A program made the position numbers and the translations under genes. Shown here one piece after another: positions 11,528-22,600 of a stretch of 64,000 nucleotides of DNA. Source of the DNA: Melieria omissa (lineage: Eukaryota > Arthropoda > Insecta > Diptera > Ulidiidae); the NCBI GenBank assembly GCA_963971225.1, contig OZ020269.1, positions 35,919,264 through 35,983,263 of the forward strand, given 5' to 3'. The notes under the pieces were generated by a model. It worked only from the letters and a program-made list of their open reading frames with translations, ran no database searches and was not told the origin of the DNA. Within the stretch, counting starts at the first letter, position 1, and every line of letters starts with the position of its first letter.

Positions 11528-13340
11528 CATAGTATAATAATAAAGTAGTCTATTCAAAGACAGTACCCCTATAGCATGGTGGAATTATACAGGTGGAGTA
11601 ATAATTGACAGTTTGTATTTGACACTGCCTTATTTGAAAGTTGCATTAAAAGGTAGCAAGAAAAGGGAAATAATACGGCCTTTGTCACTAGATGGTGCTA
11701 ATAATTATGTATTGTCCGGAGCAGCTCGCGACTTATTTTGCTGCCGGAAAATGATAATTAGTTTTCAACAGCAATCGGAAGCATCTTACTGTATATTAAT
11801 CAACAAATTATTCATATCTAAGAAAAACGCGATCATAAAATTGCTTACAGCTCAATCAATTTTGCTATTATTTTGCATTGCTTGTTGGCTATTTTTCATA
11901 CAAGTTTCAATTAAGCAATGCATTTACAATTCGTGGTGAAACCCAATCATCTGTTTCTTGTTTGGAAATGTGTCGCGAATGGAAGTTTGTGCACAGAATC
12001 AAGATTCACTTTTAAATCGCTGCCGGAAAAGCAATTTGTACTGCCTCTGTAATCTAATTGTGATTCCAATAAGTTTGCCAGCTATCAAAATTGTTCTAGT
12101 TTGTTCATATTGCTATATTTTTGCATGGTTCTGCCACCACTTCGCATACAAATATTATGATGCTAATAACTACATATTGTGGTGAGAAAATACCAGCTGT
12201 TGCTTTTGGTGCTTCATGTTGAACCTGATATTGCTCGGGACAATTCTAAAATTACAAATTTAATCATTTTTATAAATTAACAAAAGAATTATTTTAAGTA
12301 AGCATAGCGGCACGCATTACTACATGTCGTTTTATTTACAATAGTGTTGTGAACTTACAATTTTATGACGATCTTGAACTCGTCATTCGAGGCTTTTTGC
12401 TTTAAGTTATGTAGTAGAACAAGTTATGAATGATTTGATATGTATACCTCTTGTATTTCCATCCAATGGTTTTTAAAAAAAAATTAACAACAATTGTTTA
12501 AAAGAAATGTAAAAATGTTGTTGGTAGTAACAATCGTATAAGAACAGTTAGACAAGCAAGAAATGAGTCTGTATAAGTGAGAACAACACGAAGTGTAAAG
12601 TCTTTATTGTCTCTGGAGTGTATTTCACGATTCTGACTTTATCCATTAGTTTTTTCCTTCTTTTCGTTAATTTTCGATTGGCTTCGTGTTATGATTCTTG
12701 CAGAATGTTGTTATTGCGTTTTTTTTTTTTTGTTTTCTAACGGAGGTGGAAAATCTTCGAAAGATACCGGGACATCAATTCCTCGGCATGCCGGATTTTT
12801 ACCGACTAAAAACCACCCCCCACCTTCCCCGTTATTGCTGTTGTTGCTGTCGTGAAAGGTCTGCTCTAATCGGCGGTTCAAATTATATTTTAAAAGTAAC
12901 TGTCAACGGTGTTGATCTCTTTATGTTTTTGAAATAAAGTAGTATTCGTCGATCTGTTTTTTTGTTTTTCTTTGAACAAAAATCGGACTTTTGCAAAGAA
13001 ACAACATTGTTTCTTCAAGGCAGCATGAACTGTCATAATCAGAAAAACTGTCATCAGGTTACTCCACCTGTATTATTCCACCATGCCCCTATAGTACCTC
13101 TATTTCGATTGACAAATATTGTCAAAACAGTCATCAGCAGAGTAAACAAAGTTGTATTAAAATATACCTAAGCATTTTCCTTTTGCTTTTAGTACGATTT
13201 TATTTGAATGAAGTTGCGTCTGTGGTTGATCATTTTTTGAACTGACAAATTTCAGACATCAAAATTGAATTGAATTTCAAAAAAGTTTGTTTTCTTTGAG
13301 CGGGAGAGTTTTGATTAGACTACTTTATTATTATACTATG
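11528..13340. mobile_element. hAT-like element B, containing a nested element
   Basis: The termini are CATAGTATAATAATAAAGTA at the left and TACTTTATTATTATACTATG at the right, a perfect inverted repeat flanked by GTACAGAC on both sides. A solo copy of the same family at 17144-17418 matches the right 240 bp in inverted orientation and lacks the inserted block at 11575-13085. The several stop-broken ORFs inside carry no recognisable domain. Confidence 0.78.
11575..13085. mobile_element. Element nested in B, inverted-repeat ends CATGGTGGAAT
   Basis: The left end reads CATGGTGGAATTATACAGGT and the right end is its near complement ending ATTATTCCACCATG. The flanking sequence CCCCTATAG is repeated on both sides, giving an 8-9 bp duplication. 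The uninterrupted solo relative at 17144-17418 confirms that this 1.5-kb block is an insertion. I see no transposase. Confidence 0.72.
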
Positions 13341-13348
13341 GTACAGAC

Positions 13349-14369
13349 CATGATACAATAAAATACAGGTAGTTTCATAAAGACAGATAAGAAGAAAATT
13401 GACAAATAAGAAAAAAATTTGTTCTACTACTCTTTTCATTTTCGCCATAGGGCTGTAAATTTGTGGCTATCAGTTTATGTAGTAACGTATCATAAAAATG
13501 CTTTAAGAATTAATGTGTTTTCTAAATGTTTGCGCGGTGACCGACAGAAAAAAGAAGGCAGGGTTTTGGGTTGAAGCGTGGTGGTGTCTTTTATTAAGTA
13601 AGAAATAGCAGGTAGTCGAAGTTGTAGAGTGATCCACAAAACTGGCATTCTGGATACACCAGTCTCGGGCGGCAGTCGATTCACGACTCCGTCCTTTAAT
13701 AAAGTGATTGAGGAAAAGAATAGATCTTTAACCTTCAATTAATAACTTATCTTGCGGTTTGCGTGGTTCTAATAGACTAAATGTGCGAGTCGTGGCGGTG
13801 CTACCGGCGGTGCTACCGTTGCGCGAAAGCACCTGTAGTTGGTACTTCGTCTGCTACGTGGATCGCTTCTCTCCTGAAAAGTGGGTTTAGTTAGCGGTTC
13901 TTTGCTTGGGAAAGCAAAGAACCGCCATTGCAGTTATATTTCAGTTGGCCTAGAGCTTTGAGGAAGCACTTCAGAAATGAACTCATTGTACACCACTAGT
14001 TTGACCATACTTTCAATATTATAGTGCCCATATAATGTACGTCTGCAATGTCCATAATTTGCATGACAAACCACAACGTAAGTTTGTAGTTTAGTCTTTT
14101 AAAAATCACAACATTTTAATAACTTAATACCGAAATTCATGAAATTTACCGCATCAGTTGTAATGTTCAATTTGCAGAACAAAATTACAGCAGTTATCCA
14201 TTATTTGATCGCATCAACTGTTAAAATTAACTACAACTACTATTTCTGAATAAATTTCCTACCATTCATACTTTTTTCTGCATCATTAAAATTTTCTTCT
14301 TATTTGTCAAAAAGGCAACTGACTTTTAAATTTGATCGAATGAAATTACCTGAATATTATTGTACCATG
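13349..14369. mobile_element. hAT-like element C
   Basis: The left end CATGATACAATAAAATACAG pairs with a right end whose complement reads CATGGTACAATAATATTCAG, continuing GGTA. GTACAGAC flanks both sides. The body is about 1 kb and no transposase is recognised. A GGGCTGTAAAT block near 13450 resembles the right edge of the element at 16583-17138. Confidence 0.72.
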
Positions 14370-14377
14370 GTACAGAC

Positions 14378-15103
14378 CATGATACAAATATAGAAGGTAG
14401 AACCGCTGTACTTTGTTTTGAAACTAAACGTGTTTATTGACGTTTCTCGTATTTGTCAATAGCTTGGGTCGTGATGCCACTTCGTTGTAATACTAAATTA
14501 GGGCTATTTAAGGTTCTAAGGATTTTTAGATCTTTCTTAAAATAAATACGAAAATTTAATGTGACTAGTACATTTTGTTGCGTAATATTATTAACTGTTA
14601 GACAAGCAACAACGCAATAAATAATACAAAGGTAAATTATTATGTAATTGTTTTTTTTTAATTTCTTACTAATAATTTTTTTTTTGTGTTTTCAAATTGC
14701 TGTTTAAAAACCGTGTCCTAAAAAATGTTCGGCCTAAAAAGATACGTTGCATTGTTTACATTTGTATTTCAGTGAGATTGATCGTAATTGAAAAATGTTT
14801 ATTCATTTGTCAACGGTTGATTCAAGCCTAAAACATCAAACACCAAAACTATAAGTATGATGAGTTCATTGCGGAAAATATACATACGGAACTAATACAT
14901 ATTCACATTTTGAGAATCTAAACTCAAAAACCTAAACAAAATACATTTCAATTTTGTTGACGAAAGAAAATGTTCAAGGGATTTTCTAACAACAGTACGG
15001 TAGCACATTTTTAAAGAAGAACGTCAAAAACAGGTTTAGTGTCAGATGTGCAACATGGCGGCTGAGAAGAAGCAACGGCTCTACCTTCTATTTTTGTATC
15101 ATG
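14378..15103. mobile_element. hAT-like element D
   Basis: Terminal inverted repeats begin CATGATACAAATATAGAAGG; the complement of the right end reads CATGATACAAAAATAGAAGG, both continuing TAGA. GTACAGAC flanks both ends. The 726-bp body is non-coding. Similar first bases to element C (CATGATACAA) suggest related transposases. Confidence 0.78.
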
Positions 15104-15111
15104 GTACAGAC

Positions 15112-15304
15112 CAAGGCGAATTCATACCAGGTGATAGCGTAAGAACAGCAACAAAATTTCAATGTATTTTGTTTTTGTTTTCTGGGTTTAGATTGTCAAA
15201 ATCAACCAATCAGAACAAAGCTTGCTTTTTTCATTTTTAAACTGTCAAAGTTTTGGCATTTTGACAATCCATACCTTTCCATAAAAAAAAATCAATTCGC
15301 CTCA
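15112..15304. mobile_element. Small MITE E (AAGGCG family)
   Basis: The left end CAAGGCGAATTCATAC pairs with a right end whose complement reads TGAGGCGAATTGAT. It is flanked by GTACAGAC (left) and TTACAGAC (right), seven of eight bases alike. Length 193 bp, no coding. A related palindrome, AAGGCGAATTAATCGCCTT, occurs near 17688. Confidence 0.65.
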
Positions 15305-15552
15305 TTACAGACAAGGTACATTAATAAGGTAGTGGTGGCAACACAGCTGTTTAAACTTTTTTCTTTTGATTTCTTCTGATTTTCTTTTGATTTTTCGTGA
15401 ATGGGCATGCAAATTGTCAAAAAATGGTAACATTGTTTTTGTGTTGTTTGTGTTTTGATTTGGTTTTTACAATCAGCATGCCCAAAAGCACTAACAATAT
15501 ACATGGGAATTTTGTTTTTGCAGTAGCGCCATGAGCTTATTAATACACCTTA

Positions 15553-16067
15553 AGCGGCCTTTAGACGGTCGCACATGTTTGCAATCATGTGCGATGGGGG
15601 AAATGTGCGATGAGCGTTTACACGGTCAAACATGTGCGCACACTTCAGTTGTCTCGCTGCTGCCAACGAAGCAACATGGTATGCGCTTTCGCATCAATTT
15701 CTTTAAATTTGCATAAAAGCACCTCATATGCTGCGTTTCTTTTACATTTATTTTTATATTCTTCGCTTTTCACTTTCCACAGTTCGGGATGGTGTCTATA
15801 CACTTGAATGAACTCCTTCCACAACATTTCATTTCTTTGCGACGCCATCCTCACTGTTCGCTGTCTACCGATCGAATGACAAAATGCACTATGTGCGTCA
15901 CACAGCCGTTTACACGGTCGCACATGTGCGTCACGCCGGCAGAGAAATCAAAAAATTTTGAAAACCGTCGCACATGTCCGACGACACGAATTTCTTGCGT
16001 TTACACGGTCATTCTTCTCGTCGCGCCGCACATGATTACGGACATGTGCGACCGTCTAAAGGCCGCT
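15553..16067. mobile_element. PIF/Harbinger-like element with MADF-type ORF
   Basis: A perfect 26-bp inverted repeat begins AGCGGCCTTTAGACGGTCGC; similarity continues imperfectly for about 15 bp more. TTA lies directly outside both ends (15550-15552, 16068-16070), the classical Harbinger target duplication. Subterminal motifs of TTTACACGGTCGCACATGTG type recur at least four times and could be transposase binding sites. A minus-strand MADF-like ORF lies inside, and no nuclease is present, so the element depends on another copy. Confidence 0.85.
15645..15848 (-). CDS. MADF (Myb/SANT-like) domain fragment in Harbinger element, 67 aa
   Basis: From the Met at 15848 the product starts MASQRNEMLWKEFIQVYRHH and continues PELWKVKSEEYKNKCKRNAA, then YEVLLCKFKEID, ending WQQRDN. 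This is the first half or more of a MADF domain (aromatic and Glu-Phe core, ELWxxxSxxYKNK, AYxxLxxKFxE). MADF and Myb/SANT proteins are the DNA-binding partners of Harbinger nucleases and occur in many fly regulators. The open frame also extends upstream to 15923. It may be a truncated accessory gene; expression is unknown. Confidence 0.62.
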   Translation of the reverse strand: MASQRNEMLWKEFIQVYRHHPELWKVKSEEYKNKCKRNAAYEVLLCKFKEIDAKAHTMLLRWQQRDN

Positions 16068-16206
16068 TTAGGTACAGAGGAGAAAGCCAATTAAGCCGAC
16101 AAAATTCTGGTAGCACTGTTATTATAACATCAAGAATGATAAAAAGTGTTGTCATATCAACATTTTTAGACGATATGTAGACGAGATTTTTATAGCATTG
16201 AATCCA

Positions 16207-16571
16207 TATATGTGGTACTTCTAAATTGGCACTAAGCTCAATAAACATTCGCCAACATCACAGTACAGCAATAGTGAAATATGAACGAGAAAGCGTATAA
16301 ACGAATGTACCTTGACATATTTCAAAAGTGACAAAAAGTCAGGTGCGTTCAGACGGGAAAAAAATTGACTGGAAAAAAATATAAATTTGTCGAAATTAAC
16401 TGAAATTTCTTCAACCGCCCCAGGAGCAGTTTGACTGTTGTTCATGTGCAGAAGTGCACATGTATACACGCATAGAATTATATTCACAAAATTTTGTGTT
16501 TTCTATCTCATCGCTTGTCTCCCTTTGATTTCCGAATGAAAACACATTGTGAAGATACGTTAGTGCCAATA
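16207..16571 (-). repeat. MITE family M1, copy 2 (inverted)
   Basis: The complement is collinear with copies 1 and 3: a CGATGAGA..AAACAC block, GTGTATACATGTGCACTTCT, AAATTTCAGTTAATTTCGAC, and CCAACATC near the opposite end. Ends carry ATTGGCACTAA and its complement. No coding potential. Confidence 0.75.
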
Positions 16572-16582
16572 AATATGATTGA

Positions 16583-17138
16583 CAGCCCTATTCTGGCAAC
16601 CGAAACAATAGTTACCTCGGTAACAATTGAATACTTGGTAACAATTGTCACTTTTTGGTATTCTGGAGCAAATTCAAAAGCTCAAAAGGTGACAATTGTT
16701 TCGAAATTTGTTACCTCCGTAGGAGCAGGTGACAAGCATACAAAAATTATAAAATTCAAATTTCGTATTCAAATGCGCCTTGAGAAACTGAAAAAAAAAA
16801 ATGCTTCAGCTGCTCCTGCGTCGCGACGTGTCGTGCGCTTAAACTTAGGAACTCTAGAAACTAAAAAAATATATACATACATTGTGAAGAAACTCCAAAA
16901 AAAAGACTTGCTTCGCCAGATTTTCTGCATTTGCCTTTTTTTGTTTGTTTATTTTTTTACAGTTTGACAGAAAAAATACAAAAAACAGCTGTTTTGATGG
17001 AAAAAAAGCTTTCACCTCGAGTGGTGAATTGTTTGAACTTTCTTCTTGTCACCATTTTTCCAGAATACGAAAACAATCAAATTCAATTCAATTGTTACGG
17101 GGGGTAACAATTGTTACGGTAGTGCCAGAATAGGGCTG
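16583..17138. mobile_element. Inverted-repeat element, ends CAGCCCTATTCTGGCA
   Basis: The left end CAGCCCTATTCTGGCA and the right end TGCCAGAATAGGGCTG are exact complements. GGTAACAATTG-type motifs are repeated just inside both ends. No clear target duplication is visible because other repeats abut both sides. CAGCCCT ends resemble those of the Harbinger element at 2733-3909, but membership is unproven. The ORF across it has no known domain. Confidence 0.7.
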
Positions 17139-17143
17139 TAAAT

Positions 17144-17418
17144 CATAGTAATCAAAACTCTACCGCTAAAAGAAAACAAAATTTTTTGAAATTCAATTCA
17201 ATTTCGATGTCTGAAATTTGTCAGTTCAAAAAATGTGCAACCACAGACGCAACTTCATTCAAATAAAATCGTACTAAAAGCAAAAGGAAAATGCTTAGGT
17301 ATATTTTAATACAACTTTGTTTACTCTGCTGATGACTTTTTTGACAATATTTGTCAATCAAAATAGAGGTACATTAGGGATACTCTCTTTGATTAGACTA
17401 TTTTATTATTATACTATG
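17144..17418. mobile_element. Solo MITE of element-B family
   Basis: It starts CATAGTAATCAAAACTC and ends TATTTTATTATTATACTATG, an imperfect inverted repeat. Its body matches 13090-13340 in opposite orientation (GTCTGAAATTTGTCAGTTCA, ATGCTTAGGTATATTTTAAT). It shows the uninterrupted state of element B. No matching flanking octamer is evident. Confidence 0.72.
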
Positions 17419-18890
17419 CATTGAATAATATATGGTTAGGGTGTGAATAAAATTTTCTTTAAAATACATAAATAAAATGTTTTAATAGAAATAACATATG
17501 ACAGATTCAGTTCAAAGTAATAATTTTTAACAAGAGTTACATTTGGTTTCGCGTCACTGTCAAAAACTTGTGTAGGGGCGATCATACTGCCGGGCACGGA
17601 TTAAATTGTTGTTGTTTCAATGTAAAGAGAAAAGTAAGAGAGCGAGCGAGAGAATAAAATTTGACAGCGCCGGTCACTGGATAACAAGGCGAATTAATCG
17701 CCTTGCTGGATAATAAGGCTTTCGATGCCAAATCAAGCGATCAAATCAGTGTCGTCGTGAGATTATTTACAATAGTAGTGTTTTGGGAACTAATTTGTTC
17801 CTTTTTTGTGCAAAAATAATGGTTGATAGCAACCCTCATCACTAGCGTATGTTTATATTTGTGTTTTCGGTGAAAAAAAGTCTGTGCATATAGTAGATCA
17901 GATTTTGTCACGGCTTAATATTTCTTCATAAATAAAAAAAGCACACATATGTATATATTAAAAATTTTCTTTATTGTATTAACCCAACATCCCTCAAATC
18001 GCTCTCTGATTCATTGATTGATTTGTTACTACGCTAGACACTACAAAAATTGTCAGATGTGCTGCTCCCAGTACAGCATACAGATTTCCTAGAATTTTTT
18101 GGAATATACATATATTGTGTTTGTCATCCCACAAAGTTTGAAACTATTGTTTTATTTAAGGGTTACTTTTTTTGAGTATTGTGACATAAATGACACATAA
18201 TTTTTCAAATTTATTATTTTTTGCTATACAAAAAAGAAGCCGTCATTCTACCTGGTTCAGTTCATGATGAGCTTTTGAAACACTGACATTTCCAAAAAAT
18301 ATTTTCTCAGAACATGAAAGTCATCTTATTTTTTGCATTTACCCACGTATGCCTTGTGTATTAAAAATACCGTTTCCAAATTATTGTAAAGAAGTTATTG
18401 GCATTGAACAATGGAAAAATATGGAACCAAAAATAAATAAAAATAAATGTCTTAACACAACGTAAAATGTTTTATTAAACATAACGGTTAACATTTAATG
18501 GTTAATGATAAAAATATAAGTATATCATGCTATATTTTGAATTGAAAAGATAACCCGGATGGGTTATATTAAGGTACAAAACATATTAAATAATATTAAA
18601 TTACAACCTTCTCCCTTTTTTCACACAATTTTCACAGAAAATCGAATTTGAATTCAAATCTCTCAAAGCGTTCAACGTACGGCAAAAGTTGAGAGTTGCT
18701 CTACCTTTTGCGTTGCGTTAACACACTACATACTATTTCATACATTTTAAATTAGTTTTCAGTTGATACACTCGCTCGATACTTCGCTCTCACGTACGCA
18801 AGGGATTCTATGGGCCGCAGCCTTTAATCTCCCTCGTTAATTGTATGATGATGGAGATAACATTTGAGAGTTCACCTATGAATAGGTCTG
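17419..18890. other. Intergenic; no gene seen
   Basis: AT-rich spacer upstream of the LRR gene. An AAGGCG-family palindrome occurs near 17688, and a purine-rich AGAGAGCGAGCGAGAGA tract near 17637-17655. I see no exon or RNA gene. Confidence 0.45.
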
Positions 18891-19016
18891 TTTGGGTACA
18901 TAGGTCTGATGGATCCTGTTTGTGTACGCCAAATCTCTTGCAACGAGAAAGAGACTGAGAGCGTAAAGTGCCAGTTCGTTTCGTGAGAACTTGCAAGGTT
19001 TTACTCAAGGTAAATT
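18891..19016 (+). repeat. MITE family M2, truncated copy 1
   Basis: About 125 bp matching 43749-44075 and 57091-57200: AGGTCTGTTTGGGTAC, GTGTACGCCAAATCTC, ACGAGAAAGAGACTGAGAGC and CGTGAGAACTTGCAAG. It has lost its right half. Non-coding. Confidence 0.65.
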
Positions 19017-19654
19017 ATCTGCAGTGATCATTTATATCCCGACAATCGTTTTTAAATCGCGTGTACCACTCATGAACTCTGCCACGGGATAAATAATTAT
19101 CACGTAAGCTTGGTGCACCAATTGAAATGTTTCGAGTAAAGTTTTACCAAGTTTAAAGCAAATGTTATTATTTAAATATAATTAAAAAAAAAATGTTTTC
19201 GGTAGCAGATCAGAAACTCGTGTAGCTTGCTATTTTGTAGTCAACAATTCAAACACAGCTTGAAAGTTAAGCTTAAGCAATAATATTGAAGTTGCATCAA
19301 TATTATTGTGCACCAATACATGCGCATATTTGTTTTGTGCTCTTCTTGTGTGTGATTTCTTTGTTTACCATGACAGTCACAGCGACATAAGAGAGATCTC
19401 AACATTTCAGTGTTTGACCGAAATGTGACTGCGATTGCATATTTAGAAATTTATATTATATTGGCTAATTTTAGTGCGTTTTTTTTTTTATTTTTTACTT
19501 GTAAATACTTTGCGTAAAGTAAGCTTTTGCCGTGCAATTTACAAAAAGTTAACTTTTCGTCTGGAAAGCAGTGAAGAAACGAAAGATCTAAGCCACGAAC
19601 CTGTTTTCAGTTCACCTTCAACCGTTGCTGCTCGCCTTAAGTCGATGTCTAAAT

Positions 19655-22600
19655 ATGTTGAAAGTGAAAATAATTTTGTATTCTTACATTTTAATTGCGC
19701 TGTTTGAGCCAATTGTGCGGTCCGAATATGTCTATGGGGAGCCAAAATACAAGTGTCCAAAAAAGTATGTCTCACATGTTAAACCACTCTTTGCATATAA
19801 TAAATGGCTCGCTTATGCAGTATATTCTCATATATACGGATACATTAATCATGTGTGATTAACATAAAATTTTTTGCAGACTAAAGCTAATCTTTCCGTG
19901 TGTATGCTGGAAGGAATCTGATATCGGTATCTATGTCAGATGCGAAAACGTTAACATTGCAACGCTCTCAGTAGCCATGGAAAATCTGGGTGCTCTGGAC
20001 ATTCCCGTGGAACATCTTGAGATTCAGAACGGCCATTTCGGTATTCAAAGTTGAAAACTCAGTTAAGAACGTACTTTATGCGGTCGCAATTATTTCGCTT
20101 CAGCTCGCTTATATGGGCCGGTGTTTTCCAAAGTCCGAGCTAGGCTGCTGACGATTGCGAACACGCCTATAATAGCAATCGAAGATTATGCGTTCTATGG
20201 CATAAATAAGACTGTCGAGGAACTCCACCTACTGCATTCCAATCTATCCTCAGTTACTCCTCTTTCGTTTGGGGTAAGCTTCATATTTAGCTACCTATGG
20301 TAGAGTTCACCCATATATGCTTTGGCTATACATATCACAACTATTTTTTAAAGTTCTTGGGAAATGTAAAGGAATTAAGAATTGAAGGGCACTCCCTTCA
20401 AAAGCTTGAGAAGAACATGTTTGAAGGGCAAAGCGTTGCAAATCGCCTAGAAGTAATTCGGATTGTTAATGGACCCCTGAATGATATTGCTATTGAAACA
20501 TTTCAGGTATTCGAAAATATTTCAATCACTTTTTATATGAAATTATCGTAATCGGCATGTGCCTGTCCAAGTAAACATCAATGATATTTTCATACTCTGC
20601 TCAGCCTCTACGAAAACTTAAAGTACTCGATCTGCATAGCAACCAATTGGAGACTCTAAAGAGAAACCAGTTCAAAAACTTGCGTTCTGTGGAAGTGTTA
20701 GACATCAGCTTTAATAAAATAAAAAAGTTGGAAGCGCAGCACATAGCGGACATGACAAAGTTAGGATGGTGCAATGTCTCACATAATGCTCTATCCGAAG
20801 TTTCAAGGTAATGTCGGATGCGCGTTCGACTTCTTGTGCGATATAGAACTTAATTCGATGCAGGTAATGAAAACAAACTCCATTTATCTTGACAGGGGTA
20901 CTTTTGCGCGAAATTCTGTGCTCAAGGTTCTGCATTTGTCTCACAACACTATCAGCCACTTGGATGTGAATAGCTTCAGGGGAATGCGTTTCTTAAGGTG
21001 ACTAGTAATTCCTTCAATTGGAAGTCATTATTCATGTCGTTTTTGCAGGCGGTTGTTTTTGAGCGACAACAAAATCTCCGACATCGGCAGAGGCACTTTC
21101 AGTTCGGTGGGTAAAATTGGCACAATTGATCTGGCTAGAAATATGTTGAAGAAAATTGAGTTCCAGATGTTCTCACAGCTGAACTATGTAGAGGTTTGCC
21201 GGCTTTGCACTTTGAAACAGTGCGTTTATAGTTCAATTCTCCTAGTCATATGCCTGCTGGTTCTTTGCAGCTAATCGATGTGGCCGAGAATAATATTTCT
21301 TTTGTCGAGAAAAACTCATTTAAGGACATATACCAGGCCACTATTAACATGTCGCACAACGCTTTGAACAAGATCGAATCCTACGCATTTGAGAACTGTG
21401 TCAACATCACAGTGCTGGATTTGTCGTTCAATCGCCTCACAAATTTTTCGCGCAATGCTTTCGACCTTACAACTTTTGCCACCGAGCTGCAACTGAGCTA
21501 CAATTTCTTAACGAATATGGCGCAAGTAGGTCAAAGTTTGTTTTCGCCTAAACGAAGTTCTTATGAATAATTTGATTTCCATTTCGAGCGCAGATTCCCT
21601 TACAGAATATGACTGGTATAAAGGTGGTCAACGCGTCGCATAATGAGATTACGGAGATCCCCAAAAACTGCTTTCCTAAACTGTATGAACTGCACACAAT
21701 TGATGTGTCGCACAACAACATAACGCTCATTGCCAACGGAGTGTTCCAGACGCTTTTCTCATTACGCCGCGTCGACCTAAGCCACAACAGATTGGAAGAA
21801 ATAAAGTCGTCCATGTTCGGAACACTACCCACGTTGCTCGAAATGAACCTCAGTCACAACAAACTTGTCTCGATTGTACGAGGAGCACTGGCCAAGCTGA
21901 CTAGTCTGCGCTTTCTCGATTTGAGCAGCAATCGGCTGGAGAAGCTCTTTCAAATACCAATTTCGTTGAACGATCTTAACCTGGAAAGGAATCGTTTAGG
22001 AGCCATTCCCGCTGGTACATGGCCCGTAATGAATTCCCTGCTATTCCTAAATCTCAACTATAATGAACTGCGCGACTCGCTTATGGCCGGCAGCTTCAGC
22101 GGGCTGCTGGTGCTACAAAGGCTTCTACTAAAAGGAAACGGCATCACTCAGCCGCCGGTGGAGTGCTTAGCCGGAATGACGACGCTTCAGTACCTACATT
22201 TGGAGGTTCGTCCTATGTATTACTTGGATATATGGTGCATGAACAAAATGTCAGGGGTCTTGAAAAATACAATGATACTATACTACATATATACATCAAT
22301 ATATATGTGTCTATTTCTATTTATACCTATCTCCTCGAATTCTTAGCACAACAATATTACTGCTTTGGAGAAAAGCGCATTTGGGAAGTTGCCGGTCTTG
22401 TTCGAGTTACATTTGCACAATAATGGTGTTAAGGATATTAGGTAAATCACTCAAATACAGCAAATTCGCCATAATATTAACATCTCGACAAAAATTAACG
22501 CCATTCCCTATAAAAGCTTTAAAATATGAAACATTCGTGAATATTAAAAATCTCGCAAAAGTAAGGCAGGCTTGATTTTAATTAGTTCATTGTACTTGTT

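Larger units (their letters stand above)
15313..16071. mobile_element. MITE F (AAGGCG family), interrupted by a Harbinger element
   Basis: The left end AAGGTACATTAATAAGG pairs with a right end whose complement begins TAAGGTGTATTAATAAGC once the 515-bp Harbinger insertion at 15553-16067 is removed. Its body matches element A (11272-11519). It is preceded by TTACAGAC and followed by GTACAGAG. Confidence 0.65.
11520..16079. repeat. Chain of elements separated by a repeated octamer GTACAGAC
   Basis: GTACAGAC occurs at 11520-11527, 13341-13348, 14370-14377 and 15104-15111, each time exactly between the right end of one inverted-repeat element and the left end of the next. Variants TTACAGAC (15305-15312) and GTACAGAG (16072-16079) mark two further junctions. 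The octamer fits the hAT target consensus nTnnnnAn. The simplest reading is repeated insertion at the same target, each event copying the octamer. Confidence 0.8.
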
